A stretch of 64,000 bases of DNA. Origin: Collinsella sp. AM33-4BH. GTDB taxonomy: Bacteria > Actinomycetota > Coriobacteriia > Coriobacteriales > Coriobacteriaceae. A program made the position numbers and the translations under genes. Shown in pieces: positions 25,224 to 35,482 of the stretch. The DNA is taken from the NCBI RefSeq assembly GCF_003469205.1, contig NZ_QSIN01000003.1:1-64000 (forward strand), read 5' to 3'. The stretch's first letter is position 1. Each line of letters starts with the position of its first letter. A model generated the notes under the pieces. That model made no database searches. It worked only from the letters and a program-made list of their open reading frames with translations, and had not been told where the DNA came from.

Positions 25224-26786
25224 CTACTTACCGTCGTCGTCTTCGGCTTCTTCGCGCGCATAGAGCTCCAGCATGCGACGGCGGTATTCGCGCACAGCGA
25301 GCTTGGCGCGCTCCAGGCGGCGGCGCTCACGCGGAGTCAGCTCGGACGGGTCGACCTCGTCTCCATAGGTCTTATCGGCAAGCAGGTGCGCCGCGTCCAC
25401 GATGCGGGCATCGATGTGGCCGCTCGCCGCCTCGGCGGAAAGACGCTCGGCAATCGTATCGAGCGTAGGCAGGCCCTCGAATACGCGACCATGGCCATGC
25501 GAGGTCAGCAGCTCGTGCTCGCGCGCGAGCAAGCTCGCTAGGTCGTGGTGGGCGCGCAAGATGTCGAGCGCATCGGATGGATGCTCGGCAACCTCTGCCA
25601 CGGCGGCGACCGGTGCGGCATCCACCACGCGGTAGAAGAGCTGCGCGAGCAATGGCATCAAGAACACCGTGATGGCACCGGCGGCAACCATGACCGACGC
25701 AATATCTTGCGACAGCGCGCCCGCGTTGACGGCAACGCTCGTAACGGCAACGATGATCGGCAGCGCCGTGGTGCAGTACAGGGCCACGGTAATGCGACCA
25801 TACGCCGACACATCGCGCGTCGCAGGACAAATGCTCATGGAAATAAGAATGGGCACGGCACGAATAATCAACAACGCCACGATAAAGCCCACGAGCAGAC
25901 CCGGGCGCGACGCCACGGCCGTCAGATCGATCTTTGCGCCCGATACGGTAAAGAACACCGGAATCAAAAAACCGTAGGCCAGACCGTCGAGCTTGGTCTC
26001 GAGCGTATGGTTGCCCTCGGGGATGATATAGCGCAGGACAAAGCCGGCGGCAAAAGAACCCAACACGATGTCGAGATCAAAGACAGCCGAGAATGCCACG
26101 AGCGTGACCAGGATGAGCACCGTCAGGCGCACGAAGGTCTGCGACGTGGTATCGGCGCGCTCCTCAACAAATGCAAAGAAGCGGCTGCCGACGCGCTTGG
26201 AGCGGCTCGGGACCACGGCCAGCAACACGCAAACCACCGCAAACAAGCCAAGGATAACGAGCGTTTGGATGCCAGTGCGGGCAGACAACAGCACCGACAT
26301 GGCGAGCACGGGACCGAGCTCGCCCCAAGTGCCATACGCGAGAATCGAGTCGCCCACGCGCGTGCCGGTAAGCGAGCGCTCACGCATGATGGGCACGAGC
26401 GTGCCGAGCGCCGTGGAGGTAAGAGCAAGCGTCACAGCGATACCGTCGAAATGACTGACTGAGAACCACGGGGTAAAGCGCACGGCAAGCCAGGCGATAC
26501 CAAACGTGACGACCCACGTCGCCAAGCCGTAGCGCCCCTCGACGCCCGTGATGCTCTTGGGGTCGATCTCAAAGCCGGCAAGCAGGAACAAAAAGGCCAG
26601 GCCCAGCTCGGACACAAGCGAGACCTCAGCATCTACATGGATGACGCCGAGCATATGGGGTCCCAGTACCGCGCCGAGCACGAGCAAAAAGACCGTCTCG
26701 GGAACGGGTTTTCCGGGAATCGCCGAGGCGATAAAAGGACTCGCAAAGGCCACGAGTGCGATGATGGCGAGCGAAACGAATGCCAT
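25224..26786 (-). CDS. Cation:proton antiporter (CPA2 type)
   Basis: The 520-residue protein has about 12 membrane helices up to residue 390 and then a soluble, charged C-terminal tail of about 130 residues. Motifs include LVLGAVLGPHMLG, FLFLLAGFEIDP (the substrate-binding Asp region) and VFDLDIVLGSFAAGF, typical of the monovalent cation/proton antiporter-2 family. It likely exchanges sodium or potassium for protons. No TrkA-N (KTN) domain was recognised in the tail. It is monocistronic. Confidence 0.88.
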   Translation of the reverse strand: MAFVSLAIIALVAFASPFIASAIPGKPVPETVFLLVLGAVLGPHMLGVIHVDAEVSLVSELGLAFLFLLAGFEIDPKSITGVEGRYGLATWVVTFGIAWLAVRFTPWFSVSHFDGIAVTLALTSTALGTLVPIMRERSLTGTRVGDSILAYGTWGELGPVLAMSVLLSARTGIQTLVILGLFAVVCVLLAVVPSRSKRVGSRFFAFVEERADTTSQTFVRLTVLILVTLVAFSAVFDLDIVLGSFAAGFVLRYIIPEGNHTLETKLDGLAYGFLIPVFFTVSGAKIDLTAVASRPGLLVGFIVALLIIRAVPILISMSICPATRDVSAYGRITVALYCTTALPIIVAVTSVAVNAGALSQDIASVMVAAGAITVFLMPLLAQLFYRVVDAAPVAAVAEVAEHPSDALDILRAHHDLASLLAREHELLTSHGHGRVFEGLPTLDTIAERLSAEAASGHIDARIVDAAHLLADKTYGDEVDPSELTPRERRRLERAKLAVREYRRRMLELYAREEAEDDDGK

Positions 26787-26970
26787 GTGATGCCTTTCTC
26801 TTGTTTGCGCTTCACTGTAGCACCCTCGCCGTCCTCAACGCGCCGCGAGCTGTCGTATCATAGTGAGGTTTACAAACATGTGGCTCAAGGCGACCGCAGG
26901 GCAGACCCCGCAAACCGACCGCTGCCGCATACCGTACCGTACGCCCAACCGATCAGGAAGGCAGGAACCA

Positions 26971-29900
26971 ATGGTCTCTCGTATCTACGTGGAGAAGAAA
27001 CCCGGGTTCGACGTCGAGGCTCAGCAGCTCAAGGGCGAGCTGACCGAAATTCTCGGCATCAAGGGCATCGAGGCCCTGAGGATTATCAACCGCTACGACG
27101 TCGAGGGCATCGACAAGGAGCTTTTCCGGTCCTGCGTGCCGACCGTCTTTAGCGAGCCCCAGGTCGATGTGACCTACGACGAGCTCCCCGCAAGCGACGG
27201 CGCCGTCTTTGCCGTCGAATTCCTGCCTGGCCAGTTTGACCAGCGCGCCGACTCCGCCAGCGAGTGCGTGCAGCTCATCAGCCAGGGCGAGCGCCCCGCC
27301 GTGCGCTCCGCCAAGGTCTATATGGTCTCGGGCGCTCTGGACGAAGCCGCCGTCGAGGCTATCAAGCACTACGTGGTGAACCCCGTCGAGGCGCGCATCG
27401 CCTCGCTCGACCTGCCCAAGACACTGTACATGGAGACCCCCGAGCCTGCGCCCGTCGAGGTGCTCGACGGCTTCCGCGAGCTCGACGAGGCCGGCCTTGC
27501 CGCCTTTATTTCCGAGCGCGGCCTTGCCATGGACGAGGCGGACATCGCCTTCTGCCAGCAGTACTTCCGCGATGAGGATCGCGACCCCACCATCACCGAG
27601 ATCCGCGTGATCGACACCTACTGGTCCGATCACTGCCGCCACACCACCTTCGGCACCGTCCTGGACGACGTGACGATCGACGACGCCGTGGTGCAGCAGG
27701 CCTTCGACCGCTACATGGAGATGCGCCACGAACTCGGTCGCGACACCAAGCCCGTCTGCCTCATGGACATGGGCACCATCGGCGCCAAGTACCTCAAGAA
27801 GACCGGCGTCATGACCGATGTCGACGAGTCCGAGGAGATTAACGCCTGCACCGTCAAGGTGAAGGTCGATGTCGACGGCGAGGACCAGGACTGGCTGTTC
27901 CTCTTTAAGAACGAGACCCACAACCACCCGACCGAGATCGAGCCCTTCGGCGGTGCCGCCACCTGCGTGGGCGGTGCCATCCGCGACCCGCTGTCGGGCC
28001 GCAGCTACGTGTACCAGGCCATGCGTGTCACCGGCGCCGGCGACCCCACCGTCCCCGTGTCCGAGACGCTCGAGGGCAAGCTGCCGCAGCGTAAGCTCGT
28101 GACCACTGCTGCCGCCGGCTACTCCAGCTACGGCAACCAGATCGGCCTTGCCACCGGTCAGGTCAACGAACTCTATCACCCCGGCTACGTCGCCAAGCGC
28201 ATGGAGGTCGGCGCCGTCGTGGGCGCTACCCCGGCAAACCACGTGCGTCGCGAGTGCCCCGCCCCCACCGACAAGATCATCCTGTTGGGCGGCCGCACCG
28301 GCCGTGACGGCATCGGCGGTGCCACCGGCTCCTCCAAGACCCAGAACACCGAGTCCATCGAGACATCGGGCGCCGAGGTCCAGAAGGGCAACGCCCCGGT
28401 CGAGCGCAAGCTGCAGCGCCTGTTCCGCCGCGGCGATGCCTGCCGTCTGATCAAGCGCTGCAACGACTTTGGCGCCGGCGGTGTCTCGGTCGCCGTAGGC
28501 GAGCTTGCCGACGGCCTGTATGTCGACCTTGATACCGTGACCAAAAAGTACGACGGTCTTGACGGCACCGAGCTCGCCATCTCTGAATCCCAGGAGCGCA
28601 TGGCCTGCGCCGTCGCCGACGGTGACGTCGAGGAGTTCATGGGCTACGCCGCCGAGGAGAACCTGGAGGCGACCGTTATCGCCGAGGTTACCGCCGAGCC
28701 GCGCATGCGCATGGCCTGGAACGGCGTCGCCATCGTCGATCTGTCCCGCGAGTTCCTCAACTCCAACGGTGCGCCCAAGCACCAGGTCGTCCACGTCTGC
28801 GCCCGCAGTGTGTGGCAGCCCAGCTGGGCCGGTACCACGCTCGCCGAGCGCATGACCTCGCTCGTCACCGACCTCAACGTCGCTTCCAACAAGGGCCTTT
28901 CCGAGCGCTTCGACTCCACCATCGGCGCCGCGACCGTGCTCATGCCCTTTGGCGGCAAGACGCAGCTCACCCCAAGCTCGGCCATGGTCGCCAAGTTCCC
29001 CGTGGACGGCGAGACCACCACGGCGAGCGCCATGGCATGGGGCTTCAACCCCTATCTGATGGAGGCCGACCAGTTTGCGGGCGCCTACCTGTCCGTGGTC
29101 GAGTCCATCGCCAAGCTCGTTGCCGCCGGCTTTGAGCACAAGCGCACCTACCTCTCCTTCCAGGAGTACTTCGAGCGCCTGCGCACCGAGGCCGAGCGCT
29201 GGGGCAAGCCCATGGCTGCCGTCCTGGGTGCCCTTATGGCCCAGGTCGACCTGGGTGCCGGCGCCATCGGCGGCAAGGACTCCATGAGCGGTTCGTTTGA
29301 GGACGAGGCCGGCGAGCTCAACGTTCCGCCGACCCTGATCAGCTTCGCCGTCGCCGTGGGCAAGGCCGCCCGCGCCGTCTCGCCCGAGTTCAAGGGCCTC
29401 ACGCACCGCGTCGTCCGCATCGCCCCCGCCACCTATGGCGAGGACTACCGCCCCGATGCTCAGCAGCTGCTCGCCGCGTTTGACGCCGTCGAGGCGCTCA
29501 CTGCTACCGGCAACGCCCTGGCCATCTCCACGCCCGGCTACGGCTGCGGCGCCGAGAGCCTCTTTAAGATGTGCGTCGGTAACCAGATCGGTATCGAGCT
29601 TGCCGAGGATGTAGACGTGGAGAGCCTCTTCACCCCGCTCTACGGCAGCTTTATTGTCGAGCTCGCCGAGGATGCCGAGCTGCCCGAGGTCGCCGACGGC
29701 GTTGTCGTCGAGCCCCTGGGCACCACCGTCGAGGGCTATGTCATCGACACCGGTTCCGAAGTCATCGAGCTCTCCGAGCTCCAGGAGGCCTGGGAGAGCG
29801 GCATCGAGGGCGTCTTCACCTACCGCAGCGCCGGCGAGACCCCCGAGGTCGAGACCATCGACTTCCGCGCCAAGGATATCCACGTGTACGGCGGCGCCAA

Positions 29901-30717
29901 GATCGCCCGCCCGCGCGTGATCATCCCCGTGTTCCCCGGCAACAACTGCGAGTACGACAGCGCCCGCGCCTTCCGTGCCGCCGGTGCCGAGGCCGACACC
30001 TTCGTGATCAACAACCTCACGCCCGAGGCCGTCGCCGAGAGCACCCACGAGCTTGCCCGCCGCATCCGTGCAAGCCAGATCGTCATGATCCCCGGCGGCT
30101 TCTCGGGCGGCGACGAGCCCGACGGCTCCGCCAAGTTCATCACGGCGTTCTTCCGCGCTCCCGAGGTCACCGAGGCAGTCCGCGACCTGCTCAAGGCCCG
30201 CGATGGCCTGATGCTGGGCATCTGCAACGGCTTCCAGGCCCTGATCAAGCTCGGTCTGGTGCCCTACGGCGACATCGTCGACGCCACGCCCGATGCGCCC
30301 ACGTTGACGTTCAACACCATCGGTCGCCACCAGAGCCGTCTGGTGCGCACCCGCATCTCGTCCAACTTGTCCCCGTGGCTGTCGCAGTGCAGCCTGGACG
30401 ACCCCTACACCGTCGCCATCAGCCACGGCGAGGGCCGCTTTGTCGCCAATGACGAAGTGCTCGCCCAGCTGATCGCCAACGGCCAGGTCGCCACGCAGTA
30501 CGTGGGCGAGAACGGCAAGCCCAGCATGGATCTCTCCGTCAACCCCAACGGCTCCGCACTCGCCATCGAGGGCATCACGAGCCCCGACGGCCGCGTCCTG
30601 GGCAAGATGGGCCATGCCGAGCGTCGCGGCGACAACCTGTACCGCAACGTGCCCGAGCATGTCCCCGGCGATAAGTTCATGCCGATCTTTGAGAGCGGCG
30701 TGGCCTACTTCGCTTAA
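26971..30717 (+). CDS. purL: Phosphoribosylformylglycinamidine synthase (single chain)
   Basis: The 1,248-residue enzyme converts FGAR to FGAM in purine synthesis. The N-terminal PurS-like part, the linker (YWSDHCRHTTF), two AIR-synthase-type halves (KNETHNHPTEIEPFGGAAT) and the C-terminal glutaminase are fused. The glutaminase Cys is in LGICNGFQ and the His in ISHGEGRF. ATG at 26971 has AGGA upstream and gives MVSRIYVEKK; the in-frame upstream extension is not needed. Most Gram-positive bacteria split this enzyme into PurS, PurQ and PurL. A terminator follows. Confidence 0.97.
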   Translation: MVSRIYVEKKPGFDVEAQQLKGELTEILGIKGIEALRIINRYDVEGIDKELFRSCVPTVFSEPQVDVTYDELPASDGAVFAVEFLPGQFDQRADSASECVQLISQGERPAVRSAKVYMVSGALDEAAVEAIKHYVVNPVEARIASLDLPKTLYMETPEPAPVEVLDGFRELDEAGLAAFISERGLAMDEADIAFCQQYFRDEDRDPTITEIRVIDTYWSDHCRHTTFGTVLDDVTIDDAVVQQAFDRYMEMRHELGRDTKPVCLMDMGTIGAKYLKKTGVMTDVDESEEINACTVKVKVDVDGEDQDWLFLFKNETHNHPTEIEPFGGAATCVGGAIRDPLSGRSYVYQAMRVTGAGDPTVPVSETLEGKLPQRKLVTTAAAGYSSYGNQIGLATGQVNELYHPGYVAKRMEVGAVVGATPANHVRRECPAPTDKIILLGGRTGRDGIGGATGSSKTQNTESIETSGAEVQKGNAPVERKLQRLFRRGDACRLIKRCNDFGAGGVSVAVGELADGLYVDLDTVTKKYDGLDGTELAISESQERMACAVADGDVEEFMGYAAEENLEATVIAEVTAEPRMRMAWNGVAIVDLSREFLNSNGAPKHQVVHVCARSVWQPSWAGTTLAERMTSLVTDLNVASNKGLSERFDSTIGAATVLMPFGGKTQLTPSSAMVAKFPVDGETTTASAMAWGFNPYLMEADQFAGAYLSVVESIAKLVAAGFEHKRTYLSFQEYFERLRTEAERWGKPMAAVLGALMAQVDLGAGAIGGKDSMSGSFEDEAGELNVPPTLISFAVAVGKAARAVSPEFKGLTHRVVRIAPATYGEDYRPDAQQLLAAFDAVEALTATGNALAISTPGYGCGAESLFKMCVGNQIGIELAEDVDVESLFTPLYGSFIVELAEDAELPEVADGVVVEPLGTTVEGYVIDTGSEVIELSELQEAWESGIEGVFTYRSAGETPEVETIDFRAKDIHVYGGAKIARPRVIIPVFPGNNCEYDSARAFRAAGAEADTFVINNLTPEAVAESTHELARRIRASQIVMIPGGFSGGDEPDGSAKFITAFFRAPEVTEAVRDLLKARDGLMLGICNGFQALIKLGLVPYGDIVDATPDAPTLTFNTIGRHQSRLVRTRISSNLSPWLSQCSLDDPYTVAISHGEGRFVANDEVLAQLIANGQVATQYVGENGKPSMDLSVNPNGSALAIEGITSPDGRVLGKMGHAERRGDNLYRNVPEHVPGDKFMPIFESGVAYFA

Positions 30718-30755
30718 ACCTTTCCCATCGGGTACAATCCCCTCGGGTAACAACA

Positions 30756-30791
30756 CCCGCCACCGACACATCCGGTGGCGGGTTCTTTTTT
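30756..30791 (+). terminator. Terminator of purL
   Basis: CCCGCCACCG and CGGTGGCGGG form a perfect stem with a short loop, followed by TTCTTTTTT. It lies 38 bases past the purL stop. Confidence 0.92.
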
Positions 30792-30816
30792 GCTTCGCGC
30801 ATGCAGGAAGGACATC

Positions 30817-31752
30817 ATGGAAAGCCGCAAGCCGTATCTCGCCACCCTGCCCGGACTCATCCTGAGCTGTCTTGTTTGCTGTGCACTCTGGGGATCGGCC
30901 TTTCCCTGCATCAAGATCGGCTACGCACTCTTTGGTATCCCGGCGCACGATAGCGCCTCGCAGCTGCTCTTTGCGGGCTTGCGCTTCACGCTTGCCGGCG
31001 CCCTGGTTATCGTTGGGATGAGTGCGGCCCAACGCCGCCCCCTCATTCCGCAGGCTCGCGACATCAAGCCCATCTTTGTCTTGTCGCTCTTCCAGACTAT
31101 CGGGCAGTACTTCTTTTTCAATCTGGGCCTCTCGCGCGCCAGCGCCATGTCGAGCTCCATCATCGAGGCCAGCGCCAACTTCCTCGCAATCCTCTTTGCC
31201 GCCCTGGCATTTCACACCGAGAAGCTCAATACGGCCAAGGTGCTTGGCTGTGCGCTGGGCTTTGCCGGCGTCGCGCTCGTCAACCTCTCGGGCGCAGATG
31301 GCACCTTTGGCTTCAGGCTCGATGGCGAGGGCTTTATCCTAGCCTCCACTGTCGCGGGTGCTCTTTCGACCTGCCTGATCGGCATCTTCTCGCGCAAGCA
31401 CGACGGCGTCTTGCTTGCCGGGTGGCAGTTCTTGGTCGGCGGCCTGGTCCTCACCGCCATCGGCTTTTTGATGGGTGGCGCGCTCTCCCCCACGGCGATT
31501 GTCCCCGCCATCGTGCTCATCATCTACATGGCGCTTATCTCCGCGGTCGCCTACTCGCTGTGGTCGCGCCTGCTTGCCGTCAACCCCGTCAGCCGCGTCT
31601 CGGTCTTTGGGTTTATGAACCCGGTCTTTGGCGTACTGCTGAGCGCACTGCTGCTTGGCGAGGGCGCCGGCACGAGCCCCGTTACCGTCATCGTTGCCCT
31701 GCTCTTGGTCTGCGGCGGCATCATCATTGTCAACAGGCCCAAAAAGGTCTAA
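30817..31752 (+). CDS. EamA/DMT family transporter
   Basis: The 311-residue protein has about ten hydrophobic helices in two repeats of five, the EamA architecture. CCALWGSAFPCIKIG and the second-half YMALISAVAYSLWSRLL are typical. DMT proteins export metabolites or amino acids; the substrate is unknown. ATG at 30817 has GGAAGGA upstream. It is 99 bases after purL and separated from it by a terminator, so it has its own transcription start or depends on read-through. Confidence 0.88.
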   Translation: MESRKPYLATLPGLILSCLVCCALWGSAFPCIKIGYALFGIPAHDSASQLLFAGLRFTLAGALVIVGMSAAQRRPLIPQARDIKPIFVLSLFQTIGQYFFFNLGLSRASAMSSSIIEASANFLAILFAALAFHTEKLNTAKVLGCALGFAGVALVNLSGADGTFGFRLDGEGFILASTVAGALSTCLIGIFSRKHDGVLLAGWQFLVGGLVLTAIGFLMGGALSPTAIVPAIVLIIYMALISAVAYSLWSRLLAVNPVSRVSVFGFMNPVFGVLLSALLLGEGAGTSPVTVIVALLLVCGGIIIVNRPKKV

Positions 31753-31819
31753 CGAACTACCCCTATTTAGCAGAGGGGGTTCACATGCTTTAGCTTAATG
31801 GAGTACATCGGAGAGCCGA

Positions 31820-31857
31820 GGGCCGCCACGCCCGCCAGCGTGCGCCCTTTTTCTAGC
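31820..31857 (+). terminator. Imperfect terminator after the DMT gene
   Basis: GGGC...CACGC and GCGTG-CGCCC form a bulged stem followed by five T, between the convergent DMT and diguanylate cyclase genes. Confidence 0.5.
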
Positions 31858-33004
31858 GTATCTGGGCGCCGGCTTTCTTCTTCTCGCGCTTTACGCGGTA
31901 GAGCTCCGCGTCGGCAGCACGAAGCAAGTCTTGCCAGGTATCGACGCCATCACCGACCCGTGCGTAGCCGATGGACATCCGCAACAGATACGGAACCTCG
32001 GCGCGCGCGAGCTCATCGTTGATTGTCGCGCACAGATGCATGATATCCTGTTCCGCCACTGCCTTTTGGAGCACCACGAACTCATCGCCACCATAACGTG
32101 CGATAAAGCCGCCAGACGCCGAGCAGACTTCTTTGAGCGCAGCGGATATGACCTGAAGAGCGTGGTCGCCCTCCACATGCCCATAGCGATCGTTAATCTG
32201 CTTAAAGCCGTCGGCGTCCATCATAAGCAGATATACATCTTCGGCCTGATCCACATTTGAGAAGAGCGACAGCATATAGGTCTCAAAACGGTTGCGATTG
32301 TTAAGTCCAGTCAACGGGTCGGTCGAGATGAGCTGCTCCTGGTAGATGATGTAGAGCAGCAACATGCTAATCATTATGCCGACACAAAGGCCGGGCACCG
32401 AGTATACGACCTGAAAGGTACCGCCCACCAGGGCCGGAATGGCGAAAAACGCCAAGGTTCGATAGATGGCCTTCGTCTGCAGGCTCTCGACCCTGCGAGA
32501 TTGCACAAACGCATGCAGGGACGTATGTATAACGTAACAGTAGCTGACGATGGGCTGGATCATATAGGCAAAGCCGCGACGATACACGCCCTGCGAATCG
32601 ATATAGAACAGGGCGTGCGTCCAGTAACTGGTAAACGCCAGCACGACCACCAGAGCCGTAGGCAACGCTACAAGCACCACCCTATAGCGCGAGGTCAAAA
32701 GGCGAGAACCCTGCACCGTCTCGGAATAGATAAACCAAATGAGACACGCGATAGCAAAGAGCGAAAACGAAACCGCGTTGGAAATCCAGTTGGCAGCAAT
32801 GCCCAACGTGCCGTCCACACCGTCCGAAAGCGTCCAGATCATATCGAATAATATGTACGCGGCAGAGGTGTAGCCAAGCATGCTAAACAATAGCTGCTGG
32901 GTGCTCGAGAACAAGGAGCGACGACTTCGCACGGCAAGCCCGATAAGAACAATCATGCATAGCACGAATATCTCAATCTTGAGTGCCTTAACCACTAGCG
33001 CCAT
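31853..33004 (-). CDS. Membrane diguanylate cyclase (GGDEF)
   Basis: The 383-residue protein has seven predicted membrane helices in residues 1-205, followed by a GGDEF domain. DPLTGLNNRNRFETY opens the domain and the active-site loop YGGDEFVVL is intact, so it should make cyclic di-GMP. No RxxD inhibitory site was obvious before the loop. The membrane part probably senses an unknown signal. The ATG at 33004 is chosen for the start of helix 1; GAAGGG lies too close to it, and a TTG at 33037 is possible. Confidence 0.87.
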   Translation of the reverse strand: MALVVKALKIEIFVLCMIVLIGLAVRSRRSLFSSTQQLLFSMLGYTSAAYILFDMIWTLSDGVDGTLGIAANWISNAVSFSLFAIACLIWFIYSETVQGSRLLTSRYRVVLVALPTALVVVLAFTSYWTHALFYIDSQGVYRRGFAYMIQPIVSYCYVIHTSLHAFVQSRRVESLQTKAIYRTLAFFAIPALVGGTFQVVYSVPGLCVGIMISMLLLYIIYQEQLISTDPLTGLNNRNRFETYMLSLFSNVDQAEDVYLLMMDADGFKQINDRYGHVEGDHALQVISAALKEVCSASGGFIARYGGDEFVVLQKAVAEQDIMHLCATINDELARAEVPYLLRMSIGYARVGDGVDTWQDLLRAADAELYRVKREKKKAGAQIR

Positions 33005-33092
33005 CCCTTCAATACCCAAGTGGTCAGAATCGCCCAATTCGAATCAGGGCAATAAACACCCCTTTACTCCGCAGGGGTATAGGGAATAATAG

Positions 33093-33141
33093 CAGAGCGC
33101 CCGAACGTCACTGCAAGACAGCTCTCGTTCGGGCGCCCATA
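33093..33141 (-). terminator. Hairpin downstream of the KDG permease gene
   Basis: GAGCGCCCGAACG pairs with CGTTCGGGCGCCC across about 20 bases. The T-tail on the minus strand is weak (TGCTATTATT), so termination strength is uncertain. Confidence 0.5.
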
Positions 33142-33185
33142 CGGCGCGAATTGCACACGCCGGCTTGATTGACTCGCGTCGACGA

Positions 33186-34208
33186 TTACTCGCCGTCGAT
33201 GTCGGTCGCGACGGCCTCCTCAATAGCCTCGACGCCTTCGACCGACAGATCCTCTTCGCCGTGGCAGAACTTCTTATCGACCCAGCCGGTCAGAATCGGG
33301 GCCATGATGGCCGTGATGATGACGGCGGTGGCGATCTGAGCGTACGCGGTGGGCGCAAGCTCGGCATAGCGCGGCGCGACCTCAGCAAGAGCAACCGGCG
33401 TGGTCATAGCCGTGCCGGCGATGGTGGAGCAAGCAACGGCGGCCTTGCCGTTGCCGCCGCACAAGCGCTCGAAGGCAAAGGTGATGGGGCCAACGATAAA
33501 GAGGGTGATGAGGCCCAACAGAATGCCCGAGATGCCGCCGGTGATGAAGCTCGAAAGGCTCATGGACGCACCGAGCTGAAATCCGATGACGGCAATCGCG
33601 GGATTGGCACCGGGAACCAGCAGGTTCTTGATAAACGGGAACAGGTTGCCCAGAACCATGCCAATAACGAGTGGCAAGATGGAGCCGATAATGGTGCCAA
33701 TGGGAATGTTGGCGAGGCCGGAAACACCGAGGATGATCATCGTGACGGCGGGGCCAGCCGTAAAGAACAGGATACCGACGGCGCCCTGCTCGGACTCATC
33801 GCCGAACTCGCCCATGATGCCCGTATAGAGCGCCATGTTGCAAAACGTGATGCCGCCGATGATAGACACGGAGCTCAGACCCAGGAAGTTGTCGTTAAAG
33901 CAATATGCCACGCCCAGGCCGAGAGCCGCTGCGACGACCAGCTTGGGGATCAGCACGACGATACCGGTCTTGATGGCACCCGGCGTGGACTTAAAGCTGA
34001 TGCCGGCGCCCACAAACAGCAGGATCGCGGCGACGATGGTATTTGAGCCACCGCGGCAGGCAGCCGTAAAGAATCCGCCGATCTCAAAAACCTGCGGGCA
34101 GAAGGTGTTGAGCAAAAGACCGACGATCATCGGATAAATCATGATGTCGCCCGGGATGCGCGGGACCTTGAATTTCTTTTGCTCGTTGGCGGTTGCTTCC
34201 TGTGCCAT
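33186..34208 (-). CDS. 2-keto-3-deoxygluconate permease family transporter
   Basis: The 340-residue protein has about ten helices and the family pattern IPGDIMIYPMIVGLLLNTFCP, FVGAGISFKSTPGAIKTG, and MALYTGIMGEFGD, as in KdgT. KdgT imports 2-keto-3-deoxygluconate, a pectin breakdown product, with protons. No kdg catabolic genes lie nearby, so the substrate is not confirmed by context. ATG at 34208 has GGGGG upstream. Confidence 0.85.
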   Translation of the reverse strand: MAQEATANEQKKFKVPRIPGDIMIYPMIVGLLLNTFCPQVFEIGGFFTAACRGGSNTIVAAILLFVGAGISFKSTPGAIKTGIVVLIPKLVVAAALGLGVAYCFNDNFLGLSSVSIIGGITFCNMALYTGIMGEFGDESEQGAVGILFFTAGPAVTMIILGVSGLANIPIGTIIGSILPLVIGMVLGNLFPFIKNLLVPGANPAIAVIGFQLGASMSLSSFITGGISGILLGLITLFIVGPITFAFERLCGGNGKAAVACSTIAGTAMTTPVALAEVAPRYAELAPTAYAQIATAVIITAIMAPILTGWVDKKFCHGEEDLSVEGVEAIEEAVATDIDGE

Positions 34209-34350
34209 GAAACCCCCATTTCCGCTGACGGGGTACAAAAGCCCACGTCACGCTTTGCTACAGTAAAGTTTGACCATGGTACCAAAAGAAATAGACCAGC
34301 TCGGTGAGAAATTCGATTCGTTGGACAGGGGCGCTAAACGTGCCCTGCTC

Positions 34351-34674
34351 TTATATGAGGCTCAAAACGATATAGAACACGATGCCCGAAACACAGCACC
34401 ACAGCATCGATTTTGTCTTGACCGCCACGGCCACGACGCCGGCAGCCGCAATCCAGGGAACCAAGGCAGGCCAGGGTCCCGCGTCGAACGCGCCGGGGCT
34501 CACCAAGTCGTTGGCGACCAGCGCGGCAAAGGCAGCGGGCGGGATATAACCCAGGGCCTCGGTAATGCGGGGCGACAGCGTTCTCCCGCGCAAGGCAAAC
34601 GCCGGCGCGACGCGAAAGAACGCGATAGCGGCCCACGACGACAGCCACAGAACCAAGAACTCGTTAACGGGCAT
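34351..34674 (-). CDS. azlD: AzlD family branched-chain amino-acid exporter subunit
   Basis: The 107-residue protein has about four hydrophobic helices and the AzlD pattern, including FALRGRTLSPRITEALGYIP. It forms an export pump with AzlC. ATG at 34674 has GAGG eight bases upstream and overlaps the end of azlC by 11 bases, so the pair is translationally coupled. It is the last gene on this transcript. Confidence 0.85.
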   Translation of the reverse strand: MPVNEFLVLWLSSWAAIAFFRVAPAFALRGRTLSPRITEALGYIPPAAFAALVANDLVSPGAFDAGPWPALVPWIAAAGVVAVAVKTKSMLWCCVSGIVFYIVLSLI

Positions 34675-35356
34675 CGCGGGCACCTCTTCCGTCTAATACA
34701 GCATCGCACGCCAGCGCAATGGCAATGCCGACCACGACGCTTGCCGGCACGGCAATATTCGTGAAGCCCAAAAACTTGCATACGGCGACGGACACCGCGC
34801 CCGAAACCGCCGCGACAACGTTGCCGCGCGACAGCCGCTGCGAAAAGAGTAGACAGATAAAGAGCGACGTGCAGACGAAACTCGCAATAGCGGTGGGAAC
34901 ATCGACAACGGCACCGACGATGGCACCCATCGTGCACGAAGCGCCCCATGTCGCGATGAGGATCACGTTGAGCACGAAGGATTCGCGCGGGCCCCAATCC
35001 TCCCCCTCAACCAGCTTGGCAAGCGAGATGCCGTATGCCTCCTCGGTGAGCGTCGCGGCAACAGCCAGCGTCTGACGCTTCGAGGCGCCCGCCAGATGGG
35101 GTGCGATCGATGCCGAGTAAAGAGCGAAGCGCGAGGAGATTGCGGCGACGCTCGCGACGATCGACGCCGCAGGCACACCTGCCAGCCACAGATTGCAGAT
35201 CATAAACTGCCCGCTGCCCGTCACGAACGTGCTGCTCAGAGCAAAGACCATCCAGGGTTCCATTCCCGTCTGCCCCATGATCATTCCGCACGGCGCGCCT
35301 ATTGCAACATAGGTAAGCATCACTGGCCAGACGGTTCTAACGATTTTGAGCACCAT
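34664..35356 (-). CDS. azlC: AzlC family branched-chain amino-acid exporter subunit
   Basis: The 230-residue membrane protein has AIGAPCGMIMGQTG, STFVTGSGQFM and LTEEAYGISLA, signatures of the AzlC family, and seven or eight helices. It pairs with AzlD downstream to export branched-chain amino acids or analogues. This complements the Liv importer elsewhere in the window. ATG at 35356 is preferred; a frame extending to 35425 has no better site. Confidence 0.88.
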   Translation of the reverse strand: MVLKIVRTVWPVMLTYVAIGAPCGMIMGQTGMEPWMVFALSSTFVTGSGQFMICNLWLAGVPAASIVASVAAISSRFALYSASIAPHLAGASKRQTLAVAATLTEEAYGISLAKLVEGEDWGPRESFVLNVILIATWGASCTMGAIVGAVVDVPTAIASFVCTSLFICLLFSQRLSRGNVVAAVSGAVSVAVCKFLGFTNIAVPASVVVGIAIALACDAVLDGRGARDAR

Positions 35357-35482
35357 ACGCTTCTCATCCTGACAAGGTCTCCGAGCCGCATGTAGCGACA
35401 CGGCAGAATCATCATCCGACAGCAACCGAGTTCACCTACAATTGCCACCGGATCGAAAGACACAACTTTTTAGGAAGTCATT

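Noticed and set aside
26953..31215. A very long minus-strand frame (about 1,420 codons) opposite purL
   Set aside because: The plus strand carries an intact, highly conserved PurL. In high-GC genes with strong third-position GC bias the antisense frame stays open by chance. Its translation shows no family and is rich in Gly/Ala/Leu/Val/Asp.
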